Assembly (NCBI GenBank): GCA_022571715.1 | Contig: JACZXH010000013.1 | Span: 1 to 55,192, forward strand | DNA from: Bacteroidota bacterium | Lineage (GTDB): Bacteria; Bacteroidota; Bacteroidia; Cytophagales; Cyclobacteriaceae | Length of the DNA: 55,192 nt | Reading direction: 5' to 3' | Part shown: positions 33,113 to 41,602 of the stretch, piece by piece | Layout: every line of letters begins with the position of its first letter | Numbering within the stretch: the stretch's first letter is position 1 | Notes under the pieces: model-generated | What the model saw: only the letters and a program-made list of their open reading frames with translations | Database searches by the model: none | Told to the model about the DNA's origin: nothing | Program-made: the position numbers and the translations under genes

Positions 33113-34939
33113 ATGAGCAAAAACTATACTTTACTGGTTCTTTTCGTAACAGGACTCTGGTTTAGTGCATCTGCACAAAAAATAAAGTATAAGGACCTTT
33201 TCGTACTGTTAAATGCCAAAAACTATGATCAGGCTGAGCCATTTTTAAGAAAATTTATTTCACAGGAGCCTGATCACCCCAATGCCAATTTTAATTTTGC
33301 CCTCTTTTATCAGTATATTCTCAGTAACAAAGACATGCTCAAAGAGACGGAAGATTATACTGCTTATTCTGACTCTGCAGTTCTTTATTTCAGGAAGGCA
33401 AGTGAGTTGATTTCAGAAAAAGAGATTAAAAAGCACGATGAGTATTACCAGAATTATTACAGGAGAGACCTGCGAACAGGAAAATACGGTGTTAAGCTGG
33501 CAGATGTCCTATTTGATATTGAAAAACTGATCGAACAGATAAAGGCTGGAAAAGAAGGAGCAATCAAGTTAAAAAAGCATTTTGAGCTGGCAGTACAAAA
33601 TTATGACAGTGCCCATTCTATTTTCAAACAATTTACATCCGGATTTATAAATTATCAGCATTTTCTTTTTACTGCCGGGGATAATGATCTTGAAGCGTTG
33701 AAAGCAATGGACATCAGGTACGAAAGCAGCATCTCAAGTTTCAACAACTACCGGTCTGTATTGGAGTCATTGCCAAAGTCAGGATATAACCAGCTATTGA
33801 ATGTTATCCATTTTAAAGGATTTACTGAAATTAATTCAGCAAATTTTTATGCAGATGAAGTAGATGTACATGATTTTAAAGACTGGTCGGAGGTTACTTT
33901 TGAAATCATAAAAGATGAGTTAATGCCCTTGAAGAATAACATGGTGGCATACAATAATAAACTGGATGAATTGTATGTCCGCGTTGCAAATGAAGGGCAG
34001 ACAGTTGAAATGGAACTTAATGAGCTTAAAGGGAATAGGCTCTTTGACATACTGCGTAAGTATGATGAAAACCCTCTGCCGGCCAATCTTTTCGAATTTA
34101 AGATCAGCGAAATCACCTATTATTCTTACGTCAATCATAATAAAGAAGATGGCTACCTCGATTCGATGAATATTGATTTTCAGATATTTGTCTACCAGGA
34201 CCTTCAAAGCCAGTTTATACCATTAAAAAGATCGTTCGATGTGTTGAATGCTCAGGATGTAGAAAAAAGACAGGTATTTTATGGCGAGTTTATTGCTTCC
34301 AGTTTTGGAGGCCCCGATGGTTTTCAAGACTACTTAGCTGATAAACAAAGTGCTATTTCTGCTGAGTCCGATAATATCGATGGTATTCTGGATTCACTGA
34401 TGCTGCGGGCAATGTACGCTGTGAATGAAAATGATTCCATTCCCATGTTTATAAGCAATAGCCTTGAAATAAATCCACTAAACACAAAGCTGTCTGTGGT
34501 GACACTTGCTATTGATACATTACGGTCAGGATATTGGGTTTCCGGTATTAGAGTTTCTCCGGAAGTGGTGTCAGGCTTTATTGCCAACGTGAATTATAAT
34601 TTTGAGGTGGACACATTGTTTGTAAGTGACTTTAAGGTGCCTTTTACAGCAGAAGGACTTGCGGGTATCAAAAGTCATATTTTCAGGATCGGACTCAGCA
34701 GTGAAGCGGTAGTGTTTTATACGCATCCACCTAACAACCTGACCTGTAACGTGAGTTTTATCAATTCCGGCGACATGAAATGGTCAACAACAATAAATCT
34801 GGAAGGAGTATTACAATCTTTTAATGTGGATGAATCCAATGAGCAGTTTGTACTTTCATTTATCAAAGAGGGCGACCCTGCGAATACAGAAGTAATACGA
34901 TTGGATTTGGAAGGTAATATCGTTGTAGGGGGTGACTGA
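33113..34939 (+). CDS. Secreted protein of unknown function (608 aa) with TPR-like N-terminus
   Basis: I do not recognise a named family. The signal peptide is MSKNYTLLVLFVTGLWFSAS with cleavage near SAQ. Residues about 25-85 look like tetratricopeptide helices (AKNYDQAEPFLRKFISQEPD, then NANFNFALFYQYIL). A long helical section follows to about residue 330. The C-terminal part (about 440-608) is beta-rich with VVTLAIDTLRSGYWVSGIRV and WSTTINLEGVLQSFNVDES and may form propeller or sandwich units. It is divergent from the tlpA-like gene, with which it shares the upstream region. ATG 33095 is an alternative start. Confidence 0.75.
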   Translation: MSKNYTLLVLFVTGLWFSASAQKIKYKDLFVLLNAKNYDQAEPFLRKFISQEPDHPNANFNFALFYQYILSNKDMLKETEDYTAYSDSAVLYFRKASELISEKEIKKHDEYYQNYYRRDLRTGKYGVKLADVLFDIEKLIEQIKAGKEGAIKLKKHFELAVQNYDSAHSIFKQFTSGFINYQHFLFTAGDNDLEALKAMDIRYESSISSFNNYRSVLESLPKSGYNQLLNVIHFKGFTEINSANFYADEVDVHDFKDWSEVTFEIIKDELMPLKNNMVAYNNKLDELYVRVANEGQTVEMELNELKGNRLFDILRKYDENPLPANLFEFKISEITYYSYVNHNKEDGYLDSMNIDFQIFVYQDLQSQFIPLKRSFDVLNAQDVEKRQVFYGEFIASSFGGPDGFQDYLADKQSAISAESDNIDGILDSLMLRAMYAVNENDSIPMFISNSLEINPLNTKLSVVTLAIDTLRSGYWVSGIRVSPEVVSGFIANVNYNFEVDTLFVSDFKVPFTAEGLAGIKSHIFRIGLSSEAVVFYTHPPNNLTCNVSFINSGDMKWSTTINLEGVLQSFNVDESNEQFVLSFIKEGDPANTEVIRLDLEGNIVVGGD

Positions 34940-34971
34940 GATTGCACCCTGAAGGTAATAAAACATGAAGT

Positions 34972-35248
34972 GTGTCTGTAAAAACGAATGATTCTCTGGA
35001 AATAACGTTCACTTTTTCCATTTTTATTACAGGTATTATAATTGCTTCATCGCTTGGTTATTTTGATGAACGACGACGTAATCTTGGATTTCTTATATCA
35101 CCTGAAATACTCAATATATTCTATTTTGCTACTATTTTTCCTTTTGGCAAATTTTACGAAAACAACCTATAAAACTGCTGGAATTGCAGCTGTCATTTTA
35201 GGTTTTAGTCCGGCTTTTATCTTATTGTCGCTTGTGTTATTCGCATGA
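34972..35248 (+). pseudogene. Small membrane protein, apparently frameshifted
   Basis: Two overlapping frames on the same strand each hold half of what looks like one protein. The first (34972-35172) begins MSVKTNDSLEITFTFSIFIT with a helix. The second (35042-35248) ends with two good helices around LLLFFLLANFTKTTYKTAGI and AAVILGFSPAFILLSLVLFA. Read together with one shift near 35100 they give a roughly 90-residue three-helix membrane protein. Either a real frameshift or a sequencing error would explain this; alternatively only the second frame is a gene. No family is recognised. Confidence 0.35.
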
Positions 35249-35279
35249 AATCTTATTAGGGTTAAGTATTAAATGCAGT

Positions 35280-36512
35280 TTATGCGAAAAACAAATATGC
35301 GAGAAGAATGGCAGCAACAATGCCTATCAGGTCGGCCATCAGTCCGGCCGTTATAGCATACCGGGTTTTGCGTATACTGACTGCACCAAAATAAACCGCT
35401 ACCACATATAACGTTGTTTCTGTAGTTCCTTGCATAATGGAGGAAAGCCTGCCGGCAAAGGAATCAACGCCATATGTATTCATTGTTTCCACCATCATGC
35501 CCCTGGCGCCGCTTCCGCTTAATGGCCGCATAAACGCAGTGGGTAACGCATCTACAAATTCAGTATTTATACCGAATGACGAGAAAGAATATCGTACGCT
35601 TTCAACGAGCAGATTCAAGGCACCACATTCCCTGAATACACCAATGGCCACCAGCATTGCTACCAGAAAAGGAATGATTTTGACTGCGATATAAAACCCC
35701 TCTTTCGCCCCTTCAATGAAAGACTCATACACATTTACCTTTTTTATCATCGCCAGCAACATGAAAAAGATGATCGTACTGAACAGCATGAGGTTGGCTG
35801 CAACCGAGGAAATAATGCGAATCTGTTCCTGTGAAAGTGTGCTGAAATAAATGATAACAGCTACGATTATAACCGTAAGGCTGCCAAGATACGCCAAAAC
35901 GGTTTTGTCAAACAGGTTTATCTTTTGATAAAGCGCTACGATGATCAATCCGCCTAATGTGGAAAAATAGGTTGCCAGCAGGGTGGGTATAAATATATCC
36001 GAAGGATCAACGGCGCCCATCTGGGCCCGGATAACCATAATGTTGATTGGAAGAATTGTGAGACCTGAGGTGTTGAGCACCAGAAACATTATCATGGCAT
36101 TTGAAGCTGTATCTTTTTCAAGATTTATTTCCTGCATTCCTTCCATAGTTTTTAATCCCATAGGTGTGGCGGCGTTGTCAAGCCCTAACATATTTGCGGA
36201 TATATTCATTATCAGAGGACCGAAAAGCTTGTGGTTAGGAGGGATGTCCGGGAAGATCTTCCGGAGCAAAGGACCCACGGCCTTATAAAAGATAGCTACT
36301 ATTCCTGCATTTTCACCAATTTTCATGATACCCAGCCACAATGTCATGGCTCCGGTCAATCCCAGCGAGATTTCAAAACCCAGTTTCGACATTTCCATTG
36401 TTTTGTTAAAAAGTGACGGAAATATCTCCAGGTCACCCATGAAAATCAATTTGACCAGTGCCACCACAAAGGCAATCAGAAAAAAGGAAACCCAGATATA
36501 GTTCAGCACCAT
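35280..36512 (-). CDS. Fused SpmA/SpmB nucleoside-recognition (Gate) membrane protein
   Basis: A 410-residue membrane protein made of two Gate (nucleoside recognition) domains joined end to end, equivalent to Bacillus spore maturation proteins SpmA and SpmB. The SpmA-like half has GPLIMNISANMLGLDNAATP and GLKTMEGMQ. The SpmB-like half has FIEGAKEGFYIAVKIIPFLV, FMRPLSGSGARGMMVE and TTETTLYVVAVYFGAVSI. Fused forms occur in non-sporulating Bacteroidota. Transport of an unknown small molecule is likely; sporulation is not implied. It ends a minus-strand run with rsmE (11-base gap) and the ACBP gene. Confidence 0.9.
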   Translation of the reverse strand: MVLNYIWVSFFLIAFVVALVKLIFMGDLEIFPSLFNKTMEMSKLGFEISLGLTGAMTLWLGIMKIGENAGIVAIFYKAVGPLLRKIFPDIPPNHKLFGPLIMNISANMLGLDNAATPMGLKTMEGMQEINLEKDTASNAMIMFLVLNTSGLTILPINIMVIRAQMGAVDPSDIFIPTLLATYFSTLGGLIIVALYQKINLFDKTVLAYLGSLTVIIVAVIIYFSTLSQEQIRIISSVAANLMLFSTIIFFMLLAMIKKVNVYESFIEGAKEGFYIAVKIIPFLVAMLVAIGVFRECGALNLLVESVRYSFSSFGINTEFVDALPTAFMRPLSGSGARGMMVETMNTYGVDSFAGRLSSIMQGTTETTLYVVAVYFGAVSIRKTRYAITAGLMADLIGIVAAILLAYLFFA

Positions 36513-36523
36513 AAACGTATTAT

Positions 36524-37228
36524 TTACTCATTAACAAGATTAAGCATATGGCAGGCAGCAATACCGGCAGTTTCTGTCCTGAGCCGGTACTTTCCAAGGC
36601 TTACTTTTCTAAAATCACCGTCCACTGCAAGCATAACCTCTTTTTCAGTAAAACCTCCTTCCGGTCCGATCATTACACAATAGTTTTTGCCGGGTATGGC
36701 TGCTTTAAACAACAATGGCGGATTTTTATCATCAACTAATGCAATAAACTTCATTTCATGGCTTTCTACCAGACTTTTTATAAATTCTTCAAAATCTATC
36801 AACGGAGATATTGCCGGAACAGTAGCCCGTACTGATTGCTTGATGGCCGAAATAATTTTATTGTCAAGCCGCTTGGTTTTAAGGGTAGCACGTTCAGAAT
36901 TCGCACAACGAATAAAACTGATCCTGTCAATGCCGAGTTCCACACTTTTTTCGACAAACCATGCCGTCCGGTCCATGTTTTTGACCGGAGCTATGGAAAT
37001 GTGGATGGAATAGTTCTTTTGTGGTTCCCGTATTATATCGATGATGTCAAAGCCGCACTTTCTGAAATCCGGTTGTGTGATACGTGCGGTAAAAAACAGG
37101 CCCTTGCCGTTTGTGATGTTTATAATATCGTTACTGGTTTTTCGGAGCACTTTTATGCAGTGCCTCGATTCTTCTTCATAAAGAAAATGAACGCCGTTTT
37201 GTATGTCAGGCTGATAGAATAGCTGCAT
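36524..37228 (-). CDS. rsmE: 16S rRNA m3U1498 methyltransferase
   Basis: A 234-residue SPOUT-class RNA methyltransferase. The N-terminal PUA-like domain spans about 1-70. The knot region includes WFVEKSVELGIDRISFIRC, QSVRATVPAISP, MIGPEGGFTEKEV and the C-terminal SLGKYRLRTETAGIAACHML, which are hallmark RsmE motifs binding SAM. It methylates N3 of U1498 in the decoding centre. Its ATG follows directly on the stop of the ACBP gene with no gap, so the two are translationally close. Confidence 0.95.
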   Translation of the reverse strand: MQLFYQPDIQNGVHFLYEEESRHCIKVLRKTSNDIINITNGKGLFFTARITQPDFRKCGFDIIDIIREPQKNYSIHISIAPVKNMDRTAWFVEKSVELGIDRISFIRCANSERATLKTKRLDNKIISAIKQSVRATVPAISPLIDFEEFIKSLVESHEMKFIALVDDKNPPLLFKAAIPGKNYCVMIGPEGGFTEKEVMLAVDGDFRKVSLGKYRLRTETAGIAACHMLNLVNE

Positions 37229-37495
37229 TTATCTGTTATATTTCGCATGAAGGTCATTTACAAATAAGATGTATTCCTCCATACAATCTGACGATCCCTT
37301 TTGTTTCAGTTCAAGCCATGCATCAAATTTTGCAGCTCCTTTAAAGTCAAACCCTCCAGGTCTGTCGCCCTTCACATCTCCTTCGGTAGCCTGTTTATAA
37401 AGTGCATAGAGTTTCAGTAACTCATCATTATTAGGTTTTTTCGACAATTGTCTTGAGTGAAGTACAGACTGCTCAAATTTTTCTTTCAAGTCCAT
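37229..37495 (-). CDS. Acyl-CoA-binding protein
   Basis: An 88-residue four-helix acyl-CoA-binding protein, the normal length for the family. The signature LLKLYALYKQATEGDV (Tyr and Lys contacting CoA) and KFDAWLELKQKGSSDCMEEY are clear. It binds long-chain acyl-CoA esters in the cytosol and buffers or shuttles them. ACBP is best known from eukaryotes but occurs in some bacteria, including Bacteroidota. It is first in the ACBP-rsmE-SpmAB unit. The region in front of it contains the gltA terminator, which lies beyond its own start. Confidence 0.92.
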   Translation of the reverse strand: MDLKEKFEQSVLHSRQLSKKPNNDELLKLYALYKQATEGDVKGDRPGGFDFKGAAKFDAWLELKQKGSSDCMEEYILFVNDLHAKYNR

Positions 37496-37530
37496 TCAGC
37501 AAATGATTTAATGCACCAAAGTATAATAAA

Positions 37531-37571
37531 TAAAAAGGACCTCCAACGCATACGTATGCTTTGGAGGTCCT
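37531..37571 (-). terminator. Rho-independent terminator of gltA
   Basis: A 36-base near-perfect palindrome (37536-37571) with outer arms AGGACCTCCAA and TTGGAGGTCCT, one mismatch, and an inner self-complementary GCATACGTATGC. On the minus strand it is followed by TTTTTATTTATT. It starts 20 bases past the gltA stop and just before the ACBP gene start, so it separates the two units. Confidence 0.88.
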
Positions 37572-37590
37572 GATCATGTTGACAAATATA

Positions 37591-38877
37591 TTACCTCTGT
37601 TCTATAGCTACATAGTCTCGTTCATTTTCACCAATATAAATTTGCCTGGGCCTTCCAATTGGCTCCTTATTTTCACGCATTTCCTTCCACTGGGCTATCC
37701 AGCCGGGCAGCCTGCCAATAGCGAACATCACGGTAAACATTTCAACAGGTATTCCCAGAGCTCTGTAGATGATGCCGGAGTAAAAATCAACATTGGGATA
37801 AAGTTTTCTTTCGATAAAATAATCATCCCGAAGTGCAACTTCTTCCAGTCCTTTGGCAATATCCAGGATTGGGTCATCCACCCCTAGCGCTTCCAGCACT
37901 TCATCTGCAGCTACCTTGATTATTTTTGCCCGGGGATCAAAGTTTTTATATACCCGGTGACCAAATCCCATTAATCTGAAGGGATCATCCTTGTCTTTGG
38001 CTTTTGCCATCCACTTGTCCGTGTCGCCACCGTCGGTTTTGATAGCTTCGAGCATTTCGATGACAGCCTGATTAGCACCACCATGCAGTGGGCCCCATAA
38101 TGCATTGATTCCGGCGGATATCGAAGCATACATGCTCGCATGTGACGAACCTACAATCCTTACTGTGGATGTGGAACAGTTCTGCTCATGGTCGGCGTGA
38201 AGGATCAGGAGCTTATCGAGCGCCCTGCTTACTACCGGTTGAACTTCATATTCTTTACCTGGAAATTTAAACATCATATGGAGCAAATCAGCTGTGTAAT
38301 CGTCATATTTGCCCGGATAGTTTACCGGATGACCTTGCTGATGTTTGTATGCCCAGGCAGCAAACGTGGTAATCTTGGCAATGATTCTGTTGATGCTCAG
38401 ATTTACCTCATCCCAGGAACGGTTTGGATCAAGCGATTCAGGATAAAAAGCCGTCAACGAACAAATCAGCGAAGACAACACACCCATCGGATGTGCGGTT
38501 GATGGAAAACCGTCCAGAATCTTTTTAATATCTTCATGAACAAGCGTATGCTCATAGATAGCGTCATGAAAATTATTATACTCATTTATATCAGGAAGTT
38601 TGCCATATATAAGCAGGTAGGCAACCTCCAGAAAGCTCGATTTCTCTGCCAACTGGTCGATCGGATACCCTCTGTACCTGAGTATTCCTTTCTCACCGTC
38701 AAGAAAAGTTATGGCGCTTTTAGTGGATCCGGTATTCTTAAAGCCGAAATCAAGTGTGATCAATCCGGAAGCGCTACGAAAATTACCGATATCGATGGCT
38801 ATTTCATTTTCAGTTCCTTCAACAACAGGAAGTTCGTACGATTTACCGTTTACTTTTATTTCTGCTTTAATGGACAT
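37591..38877 (-). CDS. gltA: Citrate synthase
   Basis: A 428-residue hexamer-type citrate synthase, the usual length for Gram-negative enzymes, condensing oxaloacetate and acetyl-CoA. Catalytic residues are seen: His in ILHADHEQNCSTSTVR, His in GPLHGGANQAV and Asp in the C-terminal ANVDFYSGI equivalent (YPNVDFYSGIIYRALGI), together with the substrate-Arg motif GFGHRVYKNFDPRAK. The N-terminal beta domain spans about 1-60. It is a single-gene unit with its own strong terminator, 98 bases downstream of the prohibitin stop. Confidence 0.97.
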   Translation of the reverse strand: MSIKAEIKVNGKSYELPVVEGTENEIAIDIGNFRSASGLITLDFGFKNTGSTKSAITFLDGEKGILRYRGYPIDQLAEKSSFLEVAYLLIYGKLPDINEYNNFHDAIYEHTLVHEDIKKILDGFPSTAHPMGVLSSLICSLTAFYPESLDPNRSWDEVNLSINRIIAKITTFAAWAYKHQQGHPVNYPGKYDDYTADLLHMMFKFPGKEYEVQPVVSRALDKLLILHADHEQNCSTSTVRIVGSSHASMYASISAGINALWGPLHGGANQAVIEMLEAIKTDGGDTDKWMAKAKDKDDPFRLMGFGHRVYKNFDPRAKIIKVAADEVLEALGVDDPILDIAKGLEEVALRDDYFIERKLYPNVDFYSGIIYRALGIPVEMFTVMFAIGRLPGWIAQWKEMRENKEPIGRPRQIYIGENERDYVAIEQR

Positions 38878-38976
38878 AATTCATGTAAAATTAAAGTATT
38901 CTACTAATTTCTTAACACCTCCTAATATAACGAATACGCGTCAGAAAACAGGAATAAATGTCCATTATTATCCTGG

Positions 38977-39801
38977 CTAATTACCGCCTAAAATAAGTGG
39001 TAAACCATCCTTGCCGCTTCCGATAATTATAACTTTTGAATTATTGGATTCTGCAAGTTTGATAGTGGCTTCTATGCCACGCATTCTAAGAAGTTGAGTG
39101 GTAAGGCTGCTGTTGATAATGGCATTAGCTTTTGCTTCTCCTAAGGCTGCAATACGTTTTCTTTCAGCCTCACTTGTTTCCTTCTGTAGTCTGAACTCAT
39201 AAGCGAGTGCTTCCTGCTCCTGCCGTAGTTTATTTTCAATGGCTAGTGTTATATTGGCTGGTAGATTTATAGACCTGATCAACAACGCATTCATCTGAAT
39301 GTTGTTTCTTTCATCACTGAATGATTTTTCGGTTTCCTCAATTATACTCAGCTCCACTTCCGAACGTTTGGTTGAATAAATTTCTTCGGCAGAATAGCGG
39401 CCCATCACCTGTCGTACGGCTGAACGCACTTCCGGGATCACAAGCACGTTTACATAATTTGTTCCAAATATTTCATGTACATATCCGATCTTATTAGGCA
39501 TGGGATTAAAACGTACCGAAACCTCCACTGAAATAGACAGTCCGTTTTTGTCAAGTACGTCCATGGATTCTTCGGTTGTTTGTTCTTTGATGTTATAAAC
39601 GTACATGGTATTCCATGGGGCGATGATATGGAAACCCTGCCCATATACGTGCTCCTTATCGAGGCCCTTGCCAAATTTTTCGAAGAGTACACCTGCTTCA
39701 CCAGGATGAATTGTAAGAAATATGCTACTTGAGAGCGCAATAACAAGTATCAGCCCTACAACTCCTACAGCAATTACTGGTAATAATTTTTTGTTATCCA
39801 T
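38977..39801 (-). CDS. Prohibitin-like SPFH-domain membrane protein
   Basis: A 274-residue protein with an N-terminal membrane anchor (about 8-28), an SPFH/band-7 domain (about 30-200; IHPGEAGVLFEKFGKGL, VRQVMGRYSAEEIYSTKRSE) and a charged coiled coil (about 190-245, rich in KETSEAERKRIAALGEAKA). The family forms membrane-bound ring complexes that organise the membrane and regulate FtsH-type proteases. ftsH itself is not in the window. It is likely monocistronic. Confidence 0.9.
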   Translation of the reverse strand: MDNKKLLPVIAVGVVGLILVIALSSSIFLTIHPGEAGVLFEKFGKGLDKEHVYGQGFHIIAPWNTMYVYNIKEQTTEESMDVLDKNGLSISVEVSVRFNPMPNKIGYVHEIFGTNYVNVLVIPEVRSAVRQVMGRYSAEEIYSTKRSEVELSIIEETEKSFSDERNNIQMNALLIRSINLPANITLAIENKLRQEQEALAYEFRLQKETSEAERKRIAALGEAKANAIINSSLTTQLLRMRGIEATIKLAESNNSKVIIIGSGKDGLPLILGGN

Positions 39802-39899
39802 GATATTTTAAAGTTTGTAAGTTTGAAACGGCAAGTTAATGACAATCTGTCCACCTTTGAAAGGAATATACCTATTTAAAAAAGAGCAGCGAAGCAGGA

Positions 39900-40817
39900 T
39901 TATTCACACAGCCGTTTTACTTTATCAAAGTCTTCGTAATATCCCATATTACCAGCAATAGTCCAGTCGAGGCAGGCGCCTTCACGATTACCGATCGAAT
40001 ATCTGCTATTGCCACGTCGCGAATAGTAAACGCCGTCCGATGCATTTATGGTAATGGCATAGGTGTAGTTGTCAATAGCCTCTAGATACTGGTTTAGGGT
40101 ATCTAGCGCCATTCCACGTTTATAATAGGCATCGGCATTATATTTGTTGTGCACCAGTGATGTGGAATAATCTTCAATGGCTTTCCTGAATTTGCCCATG
40201 CCAAAATATACATTTCCCCGGTAGAAATAATATCCGTAAAAATCCGGGGTCTCTGCAAGCAACAGATTTACGTCTGTAAGTGCCGAGGCAAAATCTCCCA
40301 TCTGAAGATATGTTACCAGCCGATAGTAGTTGCTTAATGCAATATCAGGATAAGATTCTGTTAGCAATGTGAAATCTGACAGTGCCTCTTCATAGTTTCC
40401 GGCAGCCATATGCACTTTGCCCCGCACCAGATATACATAACCTGAAGAAACCTCGCTGCTCTTATTGATAAACTTATCTATGCGTTCACTTGCTTCTTCG
40501 TACCTGCCAAGATTTTTGTATGCCATTCCCTGGTACATATATGTAATTGCAATCACGGTATCACGCTGGTTGGCACTTTCAAAGTCATTAATACTGCCTT
40601 CATAATCACCGTTTTTATATCTTGCTATACCGCGAAAATAGTAATATTTTGCGCGTGTCGAATCCCGATCTATTGCCTTTGACAGATAGTCGATCGCTTT
40701 ATCGTTATCAACCTGGAGGTAATAATAGCCTGAACGGAATAGCTTGTCAGATGGAAGCTGCGCAAGAAGCCTGAACGCTCCATTGAACAACAAAAAAAAT
40801 ATAAGAATGGCTCTCAA
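39900..40817 (-). CDS. Secreted tetratricopeptide repeat protein
   Basis: A 305-residue protein with a signal peptide (MRAILIFFLLFNGAFRLLAQ) and seven or so TPR units with the alternating pattern A-I-D-Y-x-x-A-I-x-x-x (DKAIDYLSKAIDRDSTRAKY, YYFRGIARYKNGDYEGSIND, KAIEDYSTSLVHNKYNADAY, EAIDNYTYAITINASDGVYY). Such repeats bind partner proteins. The ORF begins with TTG 40817, directly at the signal peptide, and no ATG is present upstream in frame. A SEL1-like ending GACLDWTIAGNMGY closes the array, a common TPR-tail in Bacteroidota. Confidence 0.88.
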   Translation of the reverse strand: MRAILIFFLLFNGAFRLLAQLPSDKLFRSGYYYLQVDNDKAIDYLSKAIDRDSTRAKYYYFRGIARYKNGDYEGSINDFESANQRDTVIAITYMYQGMAYKNLGRYEEASERIDKFINKSSEVSSGYVYLVRGKVHMAAGNYEEALSDFTLLTESYPDIALSNYYRLVTYLQMGDFASALTDVNLLLAETPDFYGYYFYRGNVYFGMGKFRKAIEDYSTSLVHNKYNADAYYKRGMALDTLNQYLEAIDNYTYAITINASDGVYYSRRGNSRYSIGNREGACLDWTIAGNMGYYEDFDKVKRLCE

Positions 40818-40911
40818 TTAAAATTATTTAAGCTGAAAAATATATAATTGCATGATCAAAACTAAATTTCACCGCCGCTAAATTTACAAATCTAAAGAAA
40901 GAAAGCTTTTT

Positions 40912-41571
40912 ATGATTTTAAAAGCCTGCATTTTTGATCTGGATGGAGTGATTGTTAATACTGCAAAATATCATTTTCTTGCGTGGAAGAAGCTTGCTGA
41001 TCAGTTGGGTGTCAACTTTACGCATGCCTTCAATGAAAGACTGAAAGGTGTAAGTCGTATGGAATCACTTGAAACTATTCTTAAATCCGGAGATATTATA
41101 CTCGACGAACAGGAAAAAGAAGAACTGGCTGCAAAAAAAAATAATTGGTTTGTTAAGTATCTTAATAACATGTCGGTTAATGAAACATTGCCAGGGGTAG
41201 TGTCTTTCCTTGATGATATTGAACACAACCACATCCGGAAAGCAATTGGATCGGCTAGTAAAAATGCAGGCCTTGCAATCAGAAAGATAGGACTTGAAGA
41301 TCGTTTTGACCTGATCATTGATGGTACAATGGTATCCCGGGCCAAACCGGATCCGGAAGTTTTTCTAAAAGCAGCATCAGGCCTGGGACTGCCTCCAGCA
41401 CAATGCCTGGTGTTTGAAGATGCCCGTGCCGGCATTCAGGCTGCACACAACGGAGAGATGAAATGTGTGGGAGTAGGCAATCCTGATATACTTGGCGAAG
41501 CCGATGTAGTCATTGATTCATTCAGCAACATTAACTGGACAACTATTTTAACTTTACTAAACAGCAAATAA
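40912..41571 (+). CDS. pgmB: Beta-phosphoglucomutase (HAD family)
   Basis: A 219-residue HAD-superfamily phosphomutase. The nucleophile D9 and acid/base D11 are in ACIFDLDGVIVNTAKYHFLA. The cap residues HFLAWKKLADQLG and LKGVSRMESLE are typical of beta-PGM. Motif III Lys lies in AIGSASKNAG and motif IV acids in VFEDARAGIQAA. It converts beta-glucose 1-phosphate to glucose 6-phosphate through a 1,6-bisphosphate. The GH65 phosphorylase 31 bases downstream would supply its substrate. Confidence 0.95.
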   Translation: MILKACIFDLDGVIVNTAKYHFLAWKKLADQLGVNFTHAFNERLKGVSRMESLETILKSGDIILDEQEKEELAAKKNNWFVKYLNNMSVNETLPGVVSFLDDIEHNHIRKAIGSASKNAGLAIRKIGLEDRFDLIIDGTMVSRAKPDPEVFLKAASGLGLPPAQCLVFEDARAGIQAAHNGEMKCVGVGNPDILGEADVVIDSFSNINWTTILTLLNSK

Positions 41572-41602
41572 CCAGCAGGTTTATTCAACGGGCATTTTTC
41601 TC

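Noticed and set aside
32908-33120. 71-codon N-terminal extension of the TlpA-like protein
   Set aside because: It overlaps the divergent secreted-protein start and does not match the family; ATG 32907 gives the normal anchor layout.
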